DNA of 64,000 nt from Pseudoduganella plicata (GTDB lineage: Bacteria; Pseudomonadota; Gammaproteobacteria; Burkholderiales; Burkholderiaceae_D): the NCBI RefSeq assembly GCF_004421005.1, contig NZ_CP038026.1:5146001-5210000 (forward strand), written 5' to 3'. Position numbers and translations under genes: made by a program. Shown piece by piece: positions 22,824 through 31,510 of the stretch. Below the pieces are notes generated by a model. It was not told the origin of the DNA. It did not search any database and saw only the letters and a list, made by a program, of their open reading frames with translations. How positions within the stretch are numbered: the stretch's first letter is position 1; each line of letters starts with the position of its first letter.

Positions 22824-25037
22824 CTACTCGGTATCGGGCTTCAGGTGCTTGCGGAAGAAGGCATCGATATAACCCTGCACGTGGCGCCGCTGCACGCGGT
22901 TTGAAATGCCATGCTTGGCGCCAGGGTAGGTCATCAGCTCGAACTGCACGCCGCGGTTGACGAGCGCGTCGATCATCTTCGTGCTGTTGGTGAACAGGAC
23001 GTTGTCGTCCGCCATGCCGTGGATCAGCAGCAGCTTCGACTTCAGGCCGTCCACGTGGGCGAACACGGTGCTGTCCTTGTAGCCCTCCGGATTGTCGGCG
23101 GGACGGTCCATGTAGCGTTCCGTGTAGTGGGTGTCGTACAGCTTCCAGTCCGTCACGGGTGCGCCGGAGACGCCGGCGGCAATCTTGTCCGACCCCTGCG
23201 ACAGCAGGCGCAGCGCCATGAAGCCGCCATAGCTCCAGCCGTACACGCCGATGCGCTTCGCGTCGACGAAGCCCTGCTTGCCCAGCCAGTCGATGCCCGT
23301 CAGCTGGTCTTCCACTTCCACCTTGCCCAGGTTGCGGTAGATCGCATCCGTGAACGCGCGTTCGCGCCGCGACGAGCCGCGGTTATCCAGGCGGAACACG
23401 ACATAGCCCTGCTGCGCCATGTACTGGTCGAAGGTGTCGCCCCAGCGGCGCGCCACGTGCTGCGCGCCCGGGCCGCCATACGTCGACAGGTAGACGGGAT
23501 ATTTTTTCTTGGCGTCAAAATGATAGGGCTTGATCATCGACCAGTACAGCGTCTGGCCGTCCTTCGCCTTCATCGTGCCGTATTCGGTCGGCAGGTGGTC
23601 CGCCTTGTACTTGAACCAGGGGTGTTTCGCATCGACCTCGTTATGCTGCAGCCACGTCACCATCGTGCCATCCGGCTTGCGGATCGACACCTGCGGCGGG
23701 TTGGCCGGGTCGGACCACGTGTCGACGAACACCTCGCCGTTGCGGGCGAAGCTGGTGTCGTGCCAGCCGTCGGCCTGCGTCACGCGCTTCGGTTTCGCAG
23801 CCGTGCTGCCGTCGAGTGCCACGACGTACGCCTGCTTGTCCGGAATCGCATCCTTGTTCGACGCGAAGTACACCTTGCCCGCCCTTTCGTCGACGGCCAG
23901 CAGGTTATCGACGCGCCACTCGCCCTGCGTCAGCGCGTGCTTCACCTTGCCGTTCATGTCGAACAGGTACAGGTGATTGCGTCCGCTGCGCTCGGACGCC
24001 CAGATGAAGCCGGAGCCGTCCGCGAGGAAGCGCAGGTCGTCGTTAATCTTGGTCCACGTCTTCTCCGTTTCCGTCACCAGCACGCGCTGCGCGAGCGAGG
24101 CTGCATCGACCGCGATCAGTTCGAGCTTCTTCTGGTCGCGCGTCTGGCGCTGGAACACGAGCTGGCGGCTGTCGGCCGTCCAGTCGGCACGCACCAGATA
24201 GATGTCCTGCTCCGGGCCCAGGTCCACGTCGCGCGTCGTGCCCGTGGCCGGCGAGACGATGCGCAGTTCGACGATCGCGTTCTTGTCCCCGGCCGCCGGG
24301 TAGCGCTGCTCGACGACATCGGTGCGGTCCGCATAGATCTCGAAGCGGCGCGCCACCGGCACCTGCGCTTCGTCGTAGCGGCGGTAGGCGATCGCGGAAT
24401 CGTCCGGCGCCCAGTAGTAGCCGGTGAACTGGTGCATCTCTTCCTGCGCGACGAATTCGGCTTCGCCGTTGTGCAGCGTGCCCTTGCCGTCGGTCGTCAG
24501 CGCGCGTTCCTTGCCGGTGGCGAGGTCGATCACGTACAGGTTCTGGTCGCGCACGAACGACACGTATTTGCCCTTCGGCGAAATCTTCGGGTCGGTCACG
24601 TTGCCCGAGGCGACCAGCCGGGCCGCATCGGGTTTGCCGACGTCGATCAGGTACAGGTTGCCGGCGATGGGCACCAGCAGGCGCTTGCCGTCCGGCGACC
24701 AGCTGTAGCTGACGATGCCTTTCAGGCTGGCCGTGCGCTCGCGTTCGCGGCGGGCCTTCTCGGCGTCCGACAGGTTCTCGTCGGGCACCAGGGTCTTCGA
24801 GTCGACCAGGCGGCGCGTCGACTTGTCCTTCATGTTGAATTCCCACAGGTCCAGCTGGAACTGGTTGTCCTCGCGGCCGCGCAGGAACGTCACGCGGGCG
24901 CCATCGGGCGAGACCTTCAGTGCGCGCACGCCGGGGCCGGCCAGTGCGGGATCGTCGTAGATGCGGTCGAGGGTGAGACGTTCGGCCGATGCCGAGCCGA
25001 CGGCCAGCAGGGCCAGGAAGCTGAGAATGAAGCGCAT
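22824..25037 (-). CDS. S9B-family dipeptidyl-peptidase IV-like protein
   Basis: A 737-residue exported serine peptidase. ATG 25037 gives a signal peptide (MRFILSFLALLAVGSASA); the longer frame upstream is not needed. Residues to about 480 form the DPP-IV N-terminal beta-propeller (SPDGARVTFLRGRE, SYSWSPDGKRLLVP, EEMHQFTGYYWAPDDSAIAY). The C-terminal alpha/beta hydrolase carries GWSYGG (23224-23241 on the plus map), MADDNVLF (Asp) and YPGAKHG (His), completing the triad. It likely removes X-Pro/X-Ala dipeptides in the periplasm. It stands alone, divergent from nothing close and converging on csbD. Confidence 0.92.
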   Translation of the reverse strand: MRFILSFLALLAVGSASAERLTLDRIYDDPALAGPGVRALKVSPDGARVTFLRGREDNQFQLDLWEFNMKDKSTRRLVDSKTLVPDENLSDAEKARRERERTASLKGIVSYSWSPDGKRLLVPIAGNLYLIDVGKPDAARLVASGNVTDPKISPKGKYVSFVRDQNLYVIDLATGKERALTTDGKGTLHNGEAEFVAQEEMHQFTGYYWAPDDSAIAYRRYDEAQVPVARRFEIYADRTDVVEQRYPAAGDKNAIVELRIVSPATGTTRDVDLGPEQDIYLVRADWTADSRQLVFQRQTRDQKKLELIAVDAASLAQRVLVTETEKTWTKINDDLRFLADGSGFIWASERSGRNHLYLFDMNGKVKHALTQGEWRVDNLLAVDERAGKVYFASNKDAIPDKQAYVVALDGSTAAKPKRVTQADGWHDTSFARNGEVFVDTWSDPANPPQVSIRKPDGTMVTWLQHNEVDAKHPWFKYKADHLPTEYGTMKAKDGQTLYWSMIKPYHFDAKKKYPVYLSTYGGPGAQHVARRWGDTFDQYMAQQGYVVFRLDNRGSSRRERAFTDAIYRNLGKVEVEDQLTGIDWLGKQGFVDAKRIGVYGWSYGGFMALRLLSQGSDKIAAGVSGAPVTDWKLYDTHYTERYMDRPADNPEGYKDSTVFAHVDGLKSKLLLIHGMADDNVLFTNSTKMIDALVNRGVQFELMTYPGAKHGISNRVQRRHVQGYIDAFFRKHLKPDTE

Positions 25038-25137
25038 GAAGGAAGCCAAATATGGAAGAGTCAGGACCGCGTGACAATACCAGAGACGGCCCCCGCTGAC
25101 CAACCGCGAATCTTCGAAATACGGGCGCGCGTGCCGA

Positions 25138-26532
25138 CTATTGTTCGGCAACCGCCAGCGCGCGCGCCTTCGAGAGCCGCAGCAGCGACACCGTCAGCAG
25201 CACCGCCGCCACCGTCAGGCCCAGTACGAGTCCGATCCAGAAGCCCGTGGCCGACAGCGGCTCGGCTGGCGCGAACGGCACCCAGTCGGGCGCCAGTCCC
25301 AGCACGCACCCAAGCGGCAGCGCGACGCCCCAGAACGCGATCAGCTGGATCACCATCGGGCTGCGCGTGACCTTGTAGCCGCGGATCGCACACGACGCGG
25401 CCACCTGGGCAGCGTCCGACAGCTGGAACAGCGCGGCGAACAGCAGCAGATGCGCGCACATCGCCTGCACGGCCGGGTCGGACGTGTAGGCCGCGGCGAT
25501 CTGGTGCCGGAACACGGCAATGAAAACGGCCGACAGCACGGCAAAACCCACCGACATCGACAGGCCGACCAGCGAAGCGAAGCGGGCCTGCTGCGGATTG
25601 CCTTCGCCCAGCGCCTGGCCGACGCGGGTGATCATGCCGATGCCGAACGACAGCGGCACCATGAACGTCAGCGACGCGAAATTGAGCGCGATCTGGTGCG
25701 CCGACACGGTGACGACGCCGAAGCGCGCGATCAGCAGGCTGACGGCGCCGAACACGGACACCTCGGCGAAGTACGTCACGCCGATCGGCACGCCCAGTTT
25801 CAGCATGCTCCAGATCTCCGGCCAGTGCGGCCACTCCCAGCGCGTGAACGGATAGGTCTGGCGGTAGGCGGGTGCGATGCGGATCCACAGCACCATTGCG
25901 ATCAGGTCGAGCCAGACGACGACGCCCGTCGCCACCGCGCAGCCCAGCGCGCCCATCTTCGGCATGCCCAGATTGCCGAACACGAGCACCCAGTTGATCG
26001 CCACGTTCACGAGCAGCCCGATGATGGCAATCACCATGACGGGTTTGGTGTGGTTGATGCTGGCGCTGTATCCGTACAGCGCGCGGTAGGCCGCGAACGG
26101 TATCAGGCCGATGCTGATGATGTGGACGAACATCGACGCGCGTTCGCTGACGGCGGGTGCAAGGTAGAGATGGTCGAACAGCAGCGTGGCCAGGTTGGCC
26201 ATCAGCGCCGCAAACAGCCCGACGCCGACGGCCTTCCACAGCGCCTGGCGCACGGAGTGCGCAATCTTGTCGAAGGCACCCGCGCCCACCTCGTGCGCGA
26301 CAACCGTATTAATGGCCATCATGATGCCGTTGACGGTGACGAGGATGATCGACCAGACCGACGCCCCCAGCGACACGGCCGCCAGTTCGTCGGCGCTCGT
26401 ATGCCCCGTCATCGCCACGTCCGCCACCGCCATGCCGACGGTGGCCAGCTGGCCGACCAGCACGGGCCACGCCAGTTGCCACAGGCTCGATGCTTCGCGA
26501 TGGACGTTGGAACGGGAGAAGGAATAGGGCAT
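25138..26532 (-). CDS. MATE-family multidrug/Na+ exporter (NorM-like)
   Basis: A 464-residue inner-membrane protein with about 12 membrane segments in two related halves. Characteristic stretches are PVLVGQLATVGMAVADVAMTG at the N-terminus, GIMMAINTVVAHEVGAG and, in the second half, GVPIGVTYFAEVSVFG and RVGQALGEGNPQQA. MATE proteins expel cationic drugs or metabolites using Na+ or H+ gradients. It lies 100 bases upstream of the peptidase on the same strand and diverges from the crystallin gene. Substrate is not predictable. Confidence 0.92.
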   Translation of the reverse strand: MPYSFSRSNVHREASSLWQLAWPVLVGQLATVGMAVADVAMTGHTSADELAAVSLGASVWSIILVTVNGIMMAINTVVAHEVGAGAFDKIAHSVRQALWKAVGVGLFAALMANLATLLFDHLYLAPAVSERASMFVHIISIGLIPFAAYRALYGYSASINHTKPVMVIAIIGLLVNVAINWVLVFGNLGMPKMGALGCAVATGVVVWLDLIAMVLWIRIAPAYRQTYPFTRWEWPHWPEIWSMLKLGVPIGVTYFAEVSVFGAVSLLIARFGVVTVSAHQIALNFASLTFMVPLSFGIGMITRVGQALGEGNPQQARFASLVGLSMSVGFAVLSAVFIAVFRHQIAAAYTSDPAVQAMCAHLLLFAALFQLSDAAQVAASCAIRGYKVTRSPMVIQLIAFWGVALPLGCVLGLAPDWVPFAPAEPLSATGFWIGLVLGLTVAAVLLTVSLLRLSKARALAVAEQ

Positions 26533-26645
26533 GGGCGAATAGGGTCGAATAAAGTCGCTGCGGGAAGCGCCATTCTACCAACCCGACGTCCTCGCGCAGG
26601 GCCGGCGCGGTAGGAATTTGTTACAACGACATGTGTGCGCCGCCC

Positions 26646-26670
26646 GGTACCGGCGCGTTGAGCCGGTACC
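26646..26670 (+). promoter_or_regulatory. Leader hairpin upstream of the crystallin gene
   Basis: Perfect 9-base arms GGTACCGGC (26646-26654) and GCCGGTACC (26662-26670) with a 7-base loop lie just before the ribosome site (GGAGTATTC) of the gene at 26692. It could shape the 5' leader, or be one more palindromic repeat. Confidence 0.45.
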
Positions 26671-26691
26671 GATAACAAGAACGGAGTATTC

Positions 26692-27378
26692 ATGAAACGC
26701 CTCCTTGCCACGCTGGTGGCTTCCACGCTGCTGTCCCAGGTCGCCAACGCCGGCGAGTTGACGCTGTTCGAGCACCACGGCCTGCGCGGCAACCAGGTCA
26801 CGCTGCATGGCGACGCACCGAACCTGCGCGACGGAGGGTTCAACGACAAGGCGTCCAGCCTGATCGTGCGTTCCGGCACGTGGGAGGTATGCGAGCACAA
26901 GGACTTCGGCGGCTACTGCGCGCTGTTCCGGCGCGGCGAATACCCGGACCTGGAACGCTTCAACAACAATATCTCGTCGGCCCGCGAGGTGCAGGGACGA
27001 CGAGGCTGGCGCGACCGCGACCGCGACCACTATGGCGACGGGCGCCGCGATGACCGTCCCGATGGCTGGCGTGAAGGCGAGGAGGAGCGCATCGGCCATG
27101 AAGGCTGGCGCGGTGGCGGGGAGCGGCGCGGCGAGGCGGTGCAGCTGTTCGCCGGCGCGCGCTTCGAAGGCAGGACCGTGGATGTGGATGGCGACGTGCG
27201 CACCTTGCGCGATGCAGACTTCAATGACCGCGCCGGCTCCCTCGTCGTCCGCCGCGGCACGTGGGAAGTGTGCGAACACGCCGACTACGGCGGCCAGTGC
27301 GTGGTGTTCGGACCGGGGCGCTATCCCTTCCTGGAAGGGATGAACGACCGCATTTCGTCGCTGCGAAGGGTGCGCTGA
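26692..27378 (+). CDS. Secreted two-domain beta/gamma-crystallin protein
   Basis: A 228-residue exported protein: signal peptide (MKRLLATLVASTLLSQVANA), a crystallin unit at about 21-100 (ELTLFEHHGLRGNQVTLHGD to FNNNISSAREV), an Arg/Asp/Gly-rich linker (about 101-148), and a second unit at about 149-228 (AVQLFAGARFEGRTVDVDGD to MNDRISSLRRV). Each half contains paired strands with WEVCEHxDFGGxC and an N/D-x-S/R-I-S-S calcium-site-like motif. Bacterial relatives bind Ca2+ and are linked to stress or cell-envelope roles. The two halves are clearly homologous. It is monocistronic. Confidence 0.88.
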   Translation: MKRLLATLVASTLLSQVANAGELTLFEHHGLRGNQVTLHGDAPNLRDGGFNDKASSLIVRSGTWEVCEHKDFGGYCALFRRGEYPDLERFNNNISSAREVQGRRGWRDRDRDHYGDGRRDDRPDGWREGEEERIGHEGWRGGGERRGEAVQLFAGARFEGRTVDVDGDVRTLRDADFNDRAGSLVVRRGTWEVCEHADYGGQCVVFGPGRYPFLEGMNDRISSLRRVR

Positions 27379-27432
27379 AGGACGCGCGATTTTGATGTAA
27401 CCTGTGCTCTTCAGGACTGACCTGGAGAGCAC

Positions 27433-28377
27433 ATGGAATACAAGGACTACTACGCCACGCTGGGCGTGCCGAAGACGGCCAGCGAGGACGAGATCAAGAA
27501 CGCCTACCGCAAGCTCGTACGCAAATACCATCCCGACGTAAGCCGCGAAACGGATGCCGATGCGAAAACCAAGGAACTGAACGAAGCATACGGCGTCCTG
27601 GGCGACGCCGAAAAGCGTGCCGCCTACGATGAACTGGGCAATGCGCCGCGCCAGGCGGGGCAGGGCTTCCGGCCGCCGCCCGGTTGGGGCGCGGACTTCG
27701 AAAAGGGTGCCGGCTTTGAAACGGGCGACGACAGCGACTTCTTCAAGGACCTGTTCGCCCACGTGGGCGGGCGCCGTCGCCAAACCTTCCACACCCGCGG
27801 CGACGACAGCCACGCCACCATCCGCATTTCGCTGCACGACAGTTATCACGGCGCGGCGCGCACTATTACCTTGCGCGTGCCGGAACATGATGCGCAGGGA
27901 CGTGTGGTCACGCGCGCACGCACGCTGAACGTGACGATCCCGAAAGGCGTGACGCCGGGCCAGCAATTGCGTCTGGCGGGGCAGGGCCATCCCGGTGCCG
28001 GCGGCGCCGCTTCGGGCGACCTGTATCTGGAGATCGAGTTCGCGCCGGACGCGCGTTACCGGATCGACGGCCGCGACGTGCACGAGACCGTGCCGGTAGC
28101 GCCGTGGGAGGCAATGCTGGGCGCGCAGATCGACTTGCCGACGCCGTCGGGGCGTGTGACGGTGACGGTGCCGCCGGGATCGCAGACGGGCCGCAAGCTG
28201 CGCCTGAAAGGCCGCGGCATCCCTGCCGCCGGCAGCGCGGCCGCAGGCGACCTGTATCTGATGCTGGAGGTGGCGCTGCCGCCGGCCGACACGGCGGCAG
28301 CGCGGGCGCTCTACGAACAGATGGCGCGCGAACTGACATTCGATCCGCGCGCAAACCTGGGGATAAAACATGACTGA
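27433..28377 (+). CDS. cbpA: CbpA-like DnaJ co-chaperone
   Basis: A 314-residue J-domain protein. The J domain occupies residues 1-70 with HPD at 33-35 (KYHPDVSRETDADA). A Gly/Phe-poor linker and two C-terminal substrate-binding domains follow (RTITLRVPEHDAQGRVVTRA, then TPGQQLRLAGQGHPG, GRKLRLKGRGIP), with no zinc domain, as in CbpA. It stimulates DnaK ATPase and may bind DNA. The ATG of cbpM lies 8 bases inside its end, so the two are translationally coupled. Confidence 0.93.
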   Translation: MEYKDYYATLGVPKTASEDEIKNAYRKLVRKYHPDVSRETDADAKTKELNEAYGVLGDAEKRAAYDELGNAPRQAGQGFRPPPGWGADFEKGAGFETGDDSDFFKDLFAHVGGRRRQTFHTRGDDSHATIRISLHDSYHGAARTITLRVPEHDAQGRVVTRARTLNVTIPKGVTPGQQLRLAGQGHPGAGGAASGDLYLEIEFAPDARYRIDGRDVHETVPVAPWEAMLGAQIDLPTPSGRVTVTVPPGSQTGRKLRLKGRGIPAAGSAAAGDLYLMLEVALPPADTAAARALYEQMARELTFDPRANLGIKHD

Positions 28378-28681
28378 GGACACGACTGAGTCGGTCCGCG
28401 GCGTGCTGCTGGAGGACGCCGCGCTGACCCTGGACGAAATCGCGCGTGCCTGCGCCGTCGAACCGGAGTGGGTAGTGCAGCGCGTGCGCACCGGCATTCT
28501 GCGGGGCGGGACGAGCGCCGCGCCGGAAAGCTGGCGCTTCACCAGCGTGGACCTGGTACGTGCCCGCAAGCTGGTGCAGGTGGAGCGCGATTTCGACGCG
28601 GACGAGGAGCTGGCCGCGCTGGTGGTCGATCTGACCGAGGAGGTGCGGCGCCTGCGGCGGCTGGTGGGACAGCCTCTTTAA
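28370..28681 (+). CDS. cbpM: CbpM-like chaperone-modulator
   Basis: A 103-residue MerR-like helix-turn-helix protein (LTLDEIARACAVEPEWVVQRV) with a C-terminal coiled helix (DEELAALVVDLTEEVRRLRRL). CbpM binds the J domain of CbpA and inhibits its action on DnaK. It overlaps the end of cbpA, the normal operon arrangement. Confidence 0.9.
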   Translation: MTEDTTESVRGVLLEDAALTLDEIARACAVEPEWVVQRVRTGILRGGTSAAPESWRFTSVDLVRARKLVQVERDFDADEELAALVVDLTEEVRRLRRLVGQPL

Positions 28682-28691
28682 ACGGGTCAGG

Positions 28692-28750
28692 CCGACATTC
28701 GGACAAATGTCCGGATGTCGGACCTGGCACCGGGGTGCGTGACCCCGGTG
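28692..28750. terminator. Paired hairpins between cbpM and the converging Q/G-rich gene
   Basis: Two adjacent stems: 28692-28704 with 28709-28721 (13 bases, one mismatch, loop AAAT), and CACCGGGGT 28728-28736 with ACCCCGGTG 28742-28750 (perfect). The GGCACCGGGGT core is shared with other palindromes in this window. They lie between convergent genes and may terminate both. Confidence 0.55.
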
Positions 28751-28765
28751 TGCGTTACGCAGGCT

Positions 28766-29652
28766 TTAGCGCTGGTCTTCGTTCCCGCTGTCGCGCGGCT
28801 GTACGCTGGCAGCGCGTTTGCTGCCGATATCGTCGACGTCGCGCGTCGCGTCATCGGACTGCTCATTGCCGCGCGTGCTCTGGTATTGGTTGTCCATGCC
28901 GTCACGCTGGACGCTTTGCTGGTCTTGCGCCTGCGGGTTGCCCGGACCGCCTTTCTGGTCCAGCATGCGGCTGGCCGCATCCTGGCTGCCGGGGCCGCCC
29001 TGCAGGCCCTGGCCCGAACCCTGCTGGTTCTCCGGTCCGCCCTGCAGCTTGTCGGCCACGTCGCCGGAGCCGCCGGGTGAGCTGGACGCATAGCTGCCGG
29101 ACTGCCGGCTGTCGCCCGTGCCCGTTTCATTGCCGTTGTCGCCCGACTGCTGGTTGAGGGAACGCTCGCCGTACGACTGGCCCGGCTGTTCGCCCGTGCG
29201 CACGTCGCCCTGCAGCGTGCCCGACTGGCTGCCGGACTGGTTGGTCGACATCTGGTTGCCGGACGGCTGGCTGCCCACGCCGCCCTGGCCCTGCGGCGAA
29301 CCGCCCAGGTAGTCCGACTGGCCGCTTTGCTTGTTTCCGCCCTGATTGACGCCCTGGCCCGCGTCGGCGCCCTGCGTTCCGGACGGGGTACCGCTGATGC
29401 CGTCCTGTGCGCCCTGTCCACCGATCGATTGCGATGCTGTCATGTCCATTCCTCCTGAGCTGCCGGCGGCGCCGCTCTGCTGGCTGCCGGCGTTGTTGGC
29501 GCTGCCGATGTTGGGTTCGCGGTTGACGCTGGGGTATCGTTGGCTTCGAGCCCGGCGGCGTGATTGCCGCTCTGGGTCATGTAGCCGGCATCTTCCGCTT
29601 TCCCGTCGTGGTAATTACCGCCGATTTTGTCGAGTTTGTTCGTCATGTCCAT
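28766..29652 (-). pseudogene. Low-complexity Q/G/S/N-rich stress-type protein, frameshifted
   Basis: Two frames make one gene. From ATG 29652 the N-terminal part reads MDMTNKLDKIGGNYHDGKAE to GLEANDTP; after a C run (GGGG at 29531-29534 on the plus strand) the next frame continues SVNREPNIGSANNAGSQQSG and then MDMTASQSIGGQ to a stop at 28766. One extra C joins them into about 295 residues, extremely rich in Gln, Gly, Ser and Asn and surely disordered. Either a real homopolymer indel (possibly switchable) or an assembly error. Its upstream region shares a bipartite motif with the gene at 35075. Function unknown. Confidence 0.65.
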
Positions 29653-29724
29653 TTCCTTTGCAAAAGCATGGCCAGGTGCCGGGCACCCGGCAGATGCTCA
29701 TGCTATGCCCGACGGAGCAGGGCA

Positions 29725-29758
29725 GGAGTAGGCGCACGCCTCCCTCCGCTGTAGGAAT
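29725..29758 (-). promoter_or_regulatory. Bipartite CCTACA-N17-CCTACT motif upstream of the Q/G-rich gene
   Basis: On the minus strand ATTCCTACA (29758-29750) and GCGCCTACTCC (29735-29725) are spaced exactly as at 35776-35743 upstream of another low-complexity gene. The hexamers CCTACA and CCTACT are 17 bases apart, like a -35/-10 pair of an alternative sigma factor, or tandem activator sites. It lies 73 bases before the start codon. Confidence 0.5.
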
Positions 29759-29781
29759 GAGGCAGAAGCCGGTGCCAGTGC

Positions 29782-30723
29782 TCAGAAAGCGTCGTGCGGC
29801 AGGCCGTAGTCGAGATCGAGGAACTGCTGCCGGAGCCAGCGTCCGGCTGGACCCAGCGGATCGTCGCTGCGGTGGATGATGAAGAGCGGGTACTGCAGTG
29901 TCGCGCCGTCCTGCGGCTTCAGGGGTACGAGACGGCCCTTGGCCAGGTCGTCGGCAATCATTGCCTGCGGCATGCTGCCCCAGCCGAGGCCGCCGCGCAG
30001 CAGCGCGTGTTTCGAGTGCAGGTCGCCCAGCCGCCAGTTGGCGCGGCCGAACACGCCGAAATCCTGGCCTTGCGTCAGCGGACTGCGGTCCGTGACGACC
30101 AGTTGCAGGTGCTCTCGCAATGTGGCCGTCGGGATCACGCCCTCGATGGCGGCCAGCGGATGGTGCGGTGCGCAGACTGGCATCATCGTCACATGGCCCG
30201 TCAGCTGGCGTTCAATGCTATCCGGCATCGCCAGCGGCATGCCGCTGATGCCCAGCTGGCAGCGTCCGTCCAGCACCATCTGCATGACAGCGCCCAGCGC
30301 TTCCGTGTGCAACCGCAGCGAGACGGTCGGGTATTCGCGGCGGAAGGCCTCCAGCACCGTCACCAGCAGGCACATGGGGAACATGATGTCGACGACCAGA
30401 CACAACTCCGCCTCCAGCCCTGCGCCCAGCGCCTTGGCGCGCGCCCGCATGTCGTCCACCTTGGCGGTGACAGCGCGTGCGTCGGCGAGCAACGCCTTGC
30501 CTGCCTCCGTCAAGGTGGGCTTGCGTTTGGCGCGGTCGAGCAATGCCACGTTGAGCTGCTCCTCCAGATTGGCGATCGTGTAGCTGATGACGGACTGCGT
30601 ACGATGCAGGACCCGCGCGGCGTGGGCGAACCCGCCATGGTCGATAACGGCGATAAAGACGCGCAGCTGGTCGAGGGAAGGAAGGCCGGGTTCGCGCATA
30701 TCGTGAAAATCGATAGAACTCAT
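29782..30723 (-). CDS. LysR-family transcriptional regulator
   Basis: A 313-residue LysR regulator with an N-terminal winged helix (SLDQLRVFIAVIDHGGFAHAARVLHRTQSVISYTI in segments) and a periplasmic-binding-like effector domain. It is divergent from azoR with a 74-base gap, the classic arrangement in which a LysR protein controls its neighbour, so regulation of the azoreductase in response to quinones or electrophiles is likely. The effector is unknown. Confidence 0.9.
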   Translation of the reverse strand: MSSIDFHDMREPGLPSLDQLRVFIAVIDHGGFAHAARVLHRTQSVISYTIANLEEQLNVALLDRAKRKPTLTEAGKALLADARAVTAKVDDMRARAKALGAGLEAELCLVVDIMFPMCLLVTVLEAFRREYPTVSLRLHTEALGAVMQMVLDGRCQLGISGMPLAMPDSIERQLTGHVTMMPVCAPHHPLAAIEGVIPTATLREHLQLVVTDRSPLTQGQDFGVFGRANWRLGDLHSKHALLRGGLGWGSMPQAMIADDLAKGRLVPLKPQDGATLQYPLFIIHRSDDPLGPAGRWLRQQFLDLDYGLPHDAF

Positions 30724-30797
30724 CGAATTAAAGTGGATTTCCTCGATACTAAACCCGATCTATGATGAACGCAATTACCCAACTTTAGGAGCTCATC

Positions 30798-31412
30798 ATG
30801 GCAAACGTTCTGTACATCAATAGCAGTGTTCGTACCACCGGCTCGCTGTCGCGCCAGCTCTCCGCCGAGTTCATCGCCAAATGGCAGGCGGCCCATCCGC
30901 AGGACACCGTCGTCGAGCGCGACCTGGCCGCCAACCCGGTGCCGCACCTGAACGAGGAAATGCTGGGCGCGTTCTTCACGCCGGCCGACAAGCGCAACGC
31001 GGACCAGGCGTACGCCGTCAAGCTGTCCGACCAGCTGGTCGACGAAGCGATCGCCGCCGACGTCATCGTCATTGGCGCGCCGATGTACAACTTCTCCGTG
31101 CCGTCCGGCCTGAAAGCGTACATCGACCAGATCGCCCGCGCCGGCCGCACGTTCAAGTACACGGAGTCGGGCCCCGTCGGCCTGCTGACGAACAAGAAAG
31201 TGTATATCGTGACCGCCAGCGGCGGCGTCTACAGCGAAGGCCCCGCGGCCGGCTACGACTTCCTGGCCACGTATCTGCGCGCGGTGCTGGGCTTCCTGGG
31301 CATCACCGACATTACCTTCATCCGTGCCGAAGGCGTCGCGCTGGGCGAACAGGCGCTGGCCGACACGCTGGCGAAAAGCCGCGTCGCCATCGACGAGCTG
31401 GCGGCGGCATAA
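30798..31412 (+). CDS. azoR: FMN-dependent NADH-azoreductase
   Basis: A 204-residue flavodoxin-like enzyme with the AzoR start NVLYINSSVRTTGSLSRQLS (phosphate-binding loop for FMN), GAPMYNFSVPSGLKAYID and TASGGVYSEGPAAGYDF. Such enzymes reduce quinones and azo compounds with NADH and protect against thiol stress. An AGGAG site precedes the ATG, and a strong terminator follows. Divergent LysR gene upstream. Confidence 0.95.
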   Translation: MANVLYINSSVRTTGSLSRQLSAEFIAKWQAAHPQDTVVERDLAANPVPHLNEEMLGAFFTPADKRNADQAYAVKLSDQLVDEAIAADVIVIGAPMYNFSVPSGLKAYIDQIARAGRTFKYTESGPVGLLTNKKVYIVTASGGVYSEGPAAGYDFLATYLRAVLGFLGITDITFIRAEGVALGEQALADTLAKSRVAIDELAAA

Positions 31413-31419
31413 GCCCGTG

Positions 31420-31446
31420 GCGCGGCCCGGCGGCCGCGCCATTTTC
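31420..31446 (+). terminator. Intrinsic terminator after azoR
   Basis: Perfect arms GGCGCGGCC (31420-31428) and GGCCGCGCC (31433-31441) followed by ATTTTC. Ends the azoR transcript before the NAD-salvage pair. Confidence 0.8.
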
Positions 31447-31510
31447 ATGGGATCCTGAAGGAAAGGCCGGCAACCGTTATCATGTCGGCATGCCCGCAAC
31501 GGAGCCCTGA

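Noticed and set aside
22911..25370. 819-residue plus-strand open frame
   Set aside because: Antisense to the DPP-IV-like peptidase, whose catalytic motifs fix the true strand.
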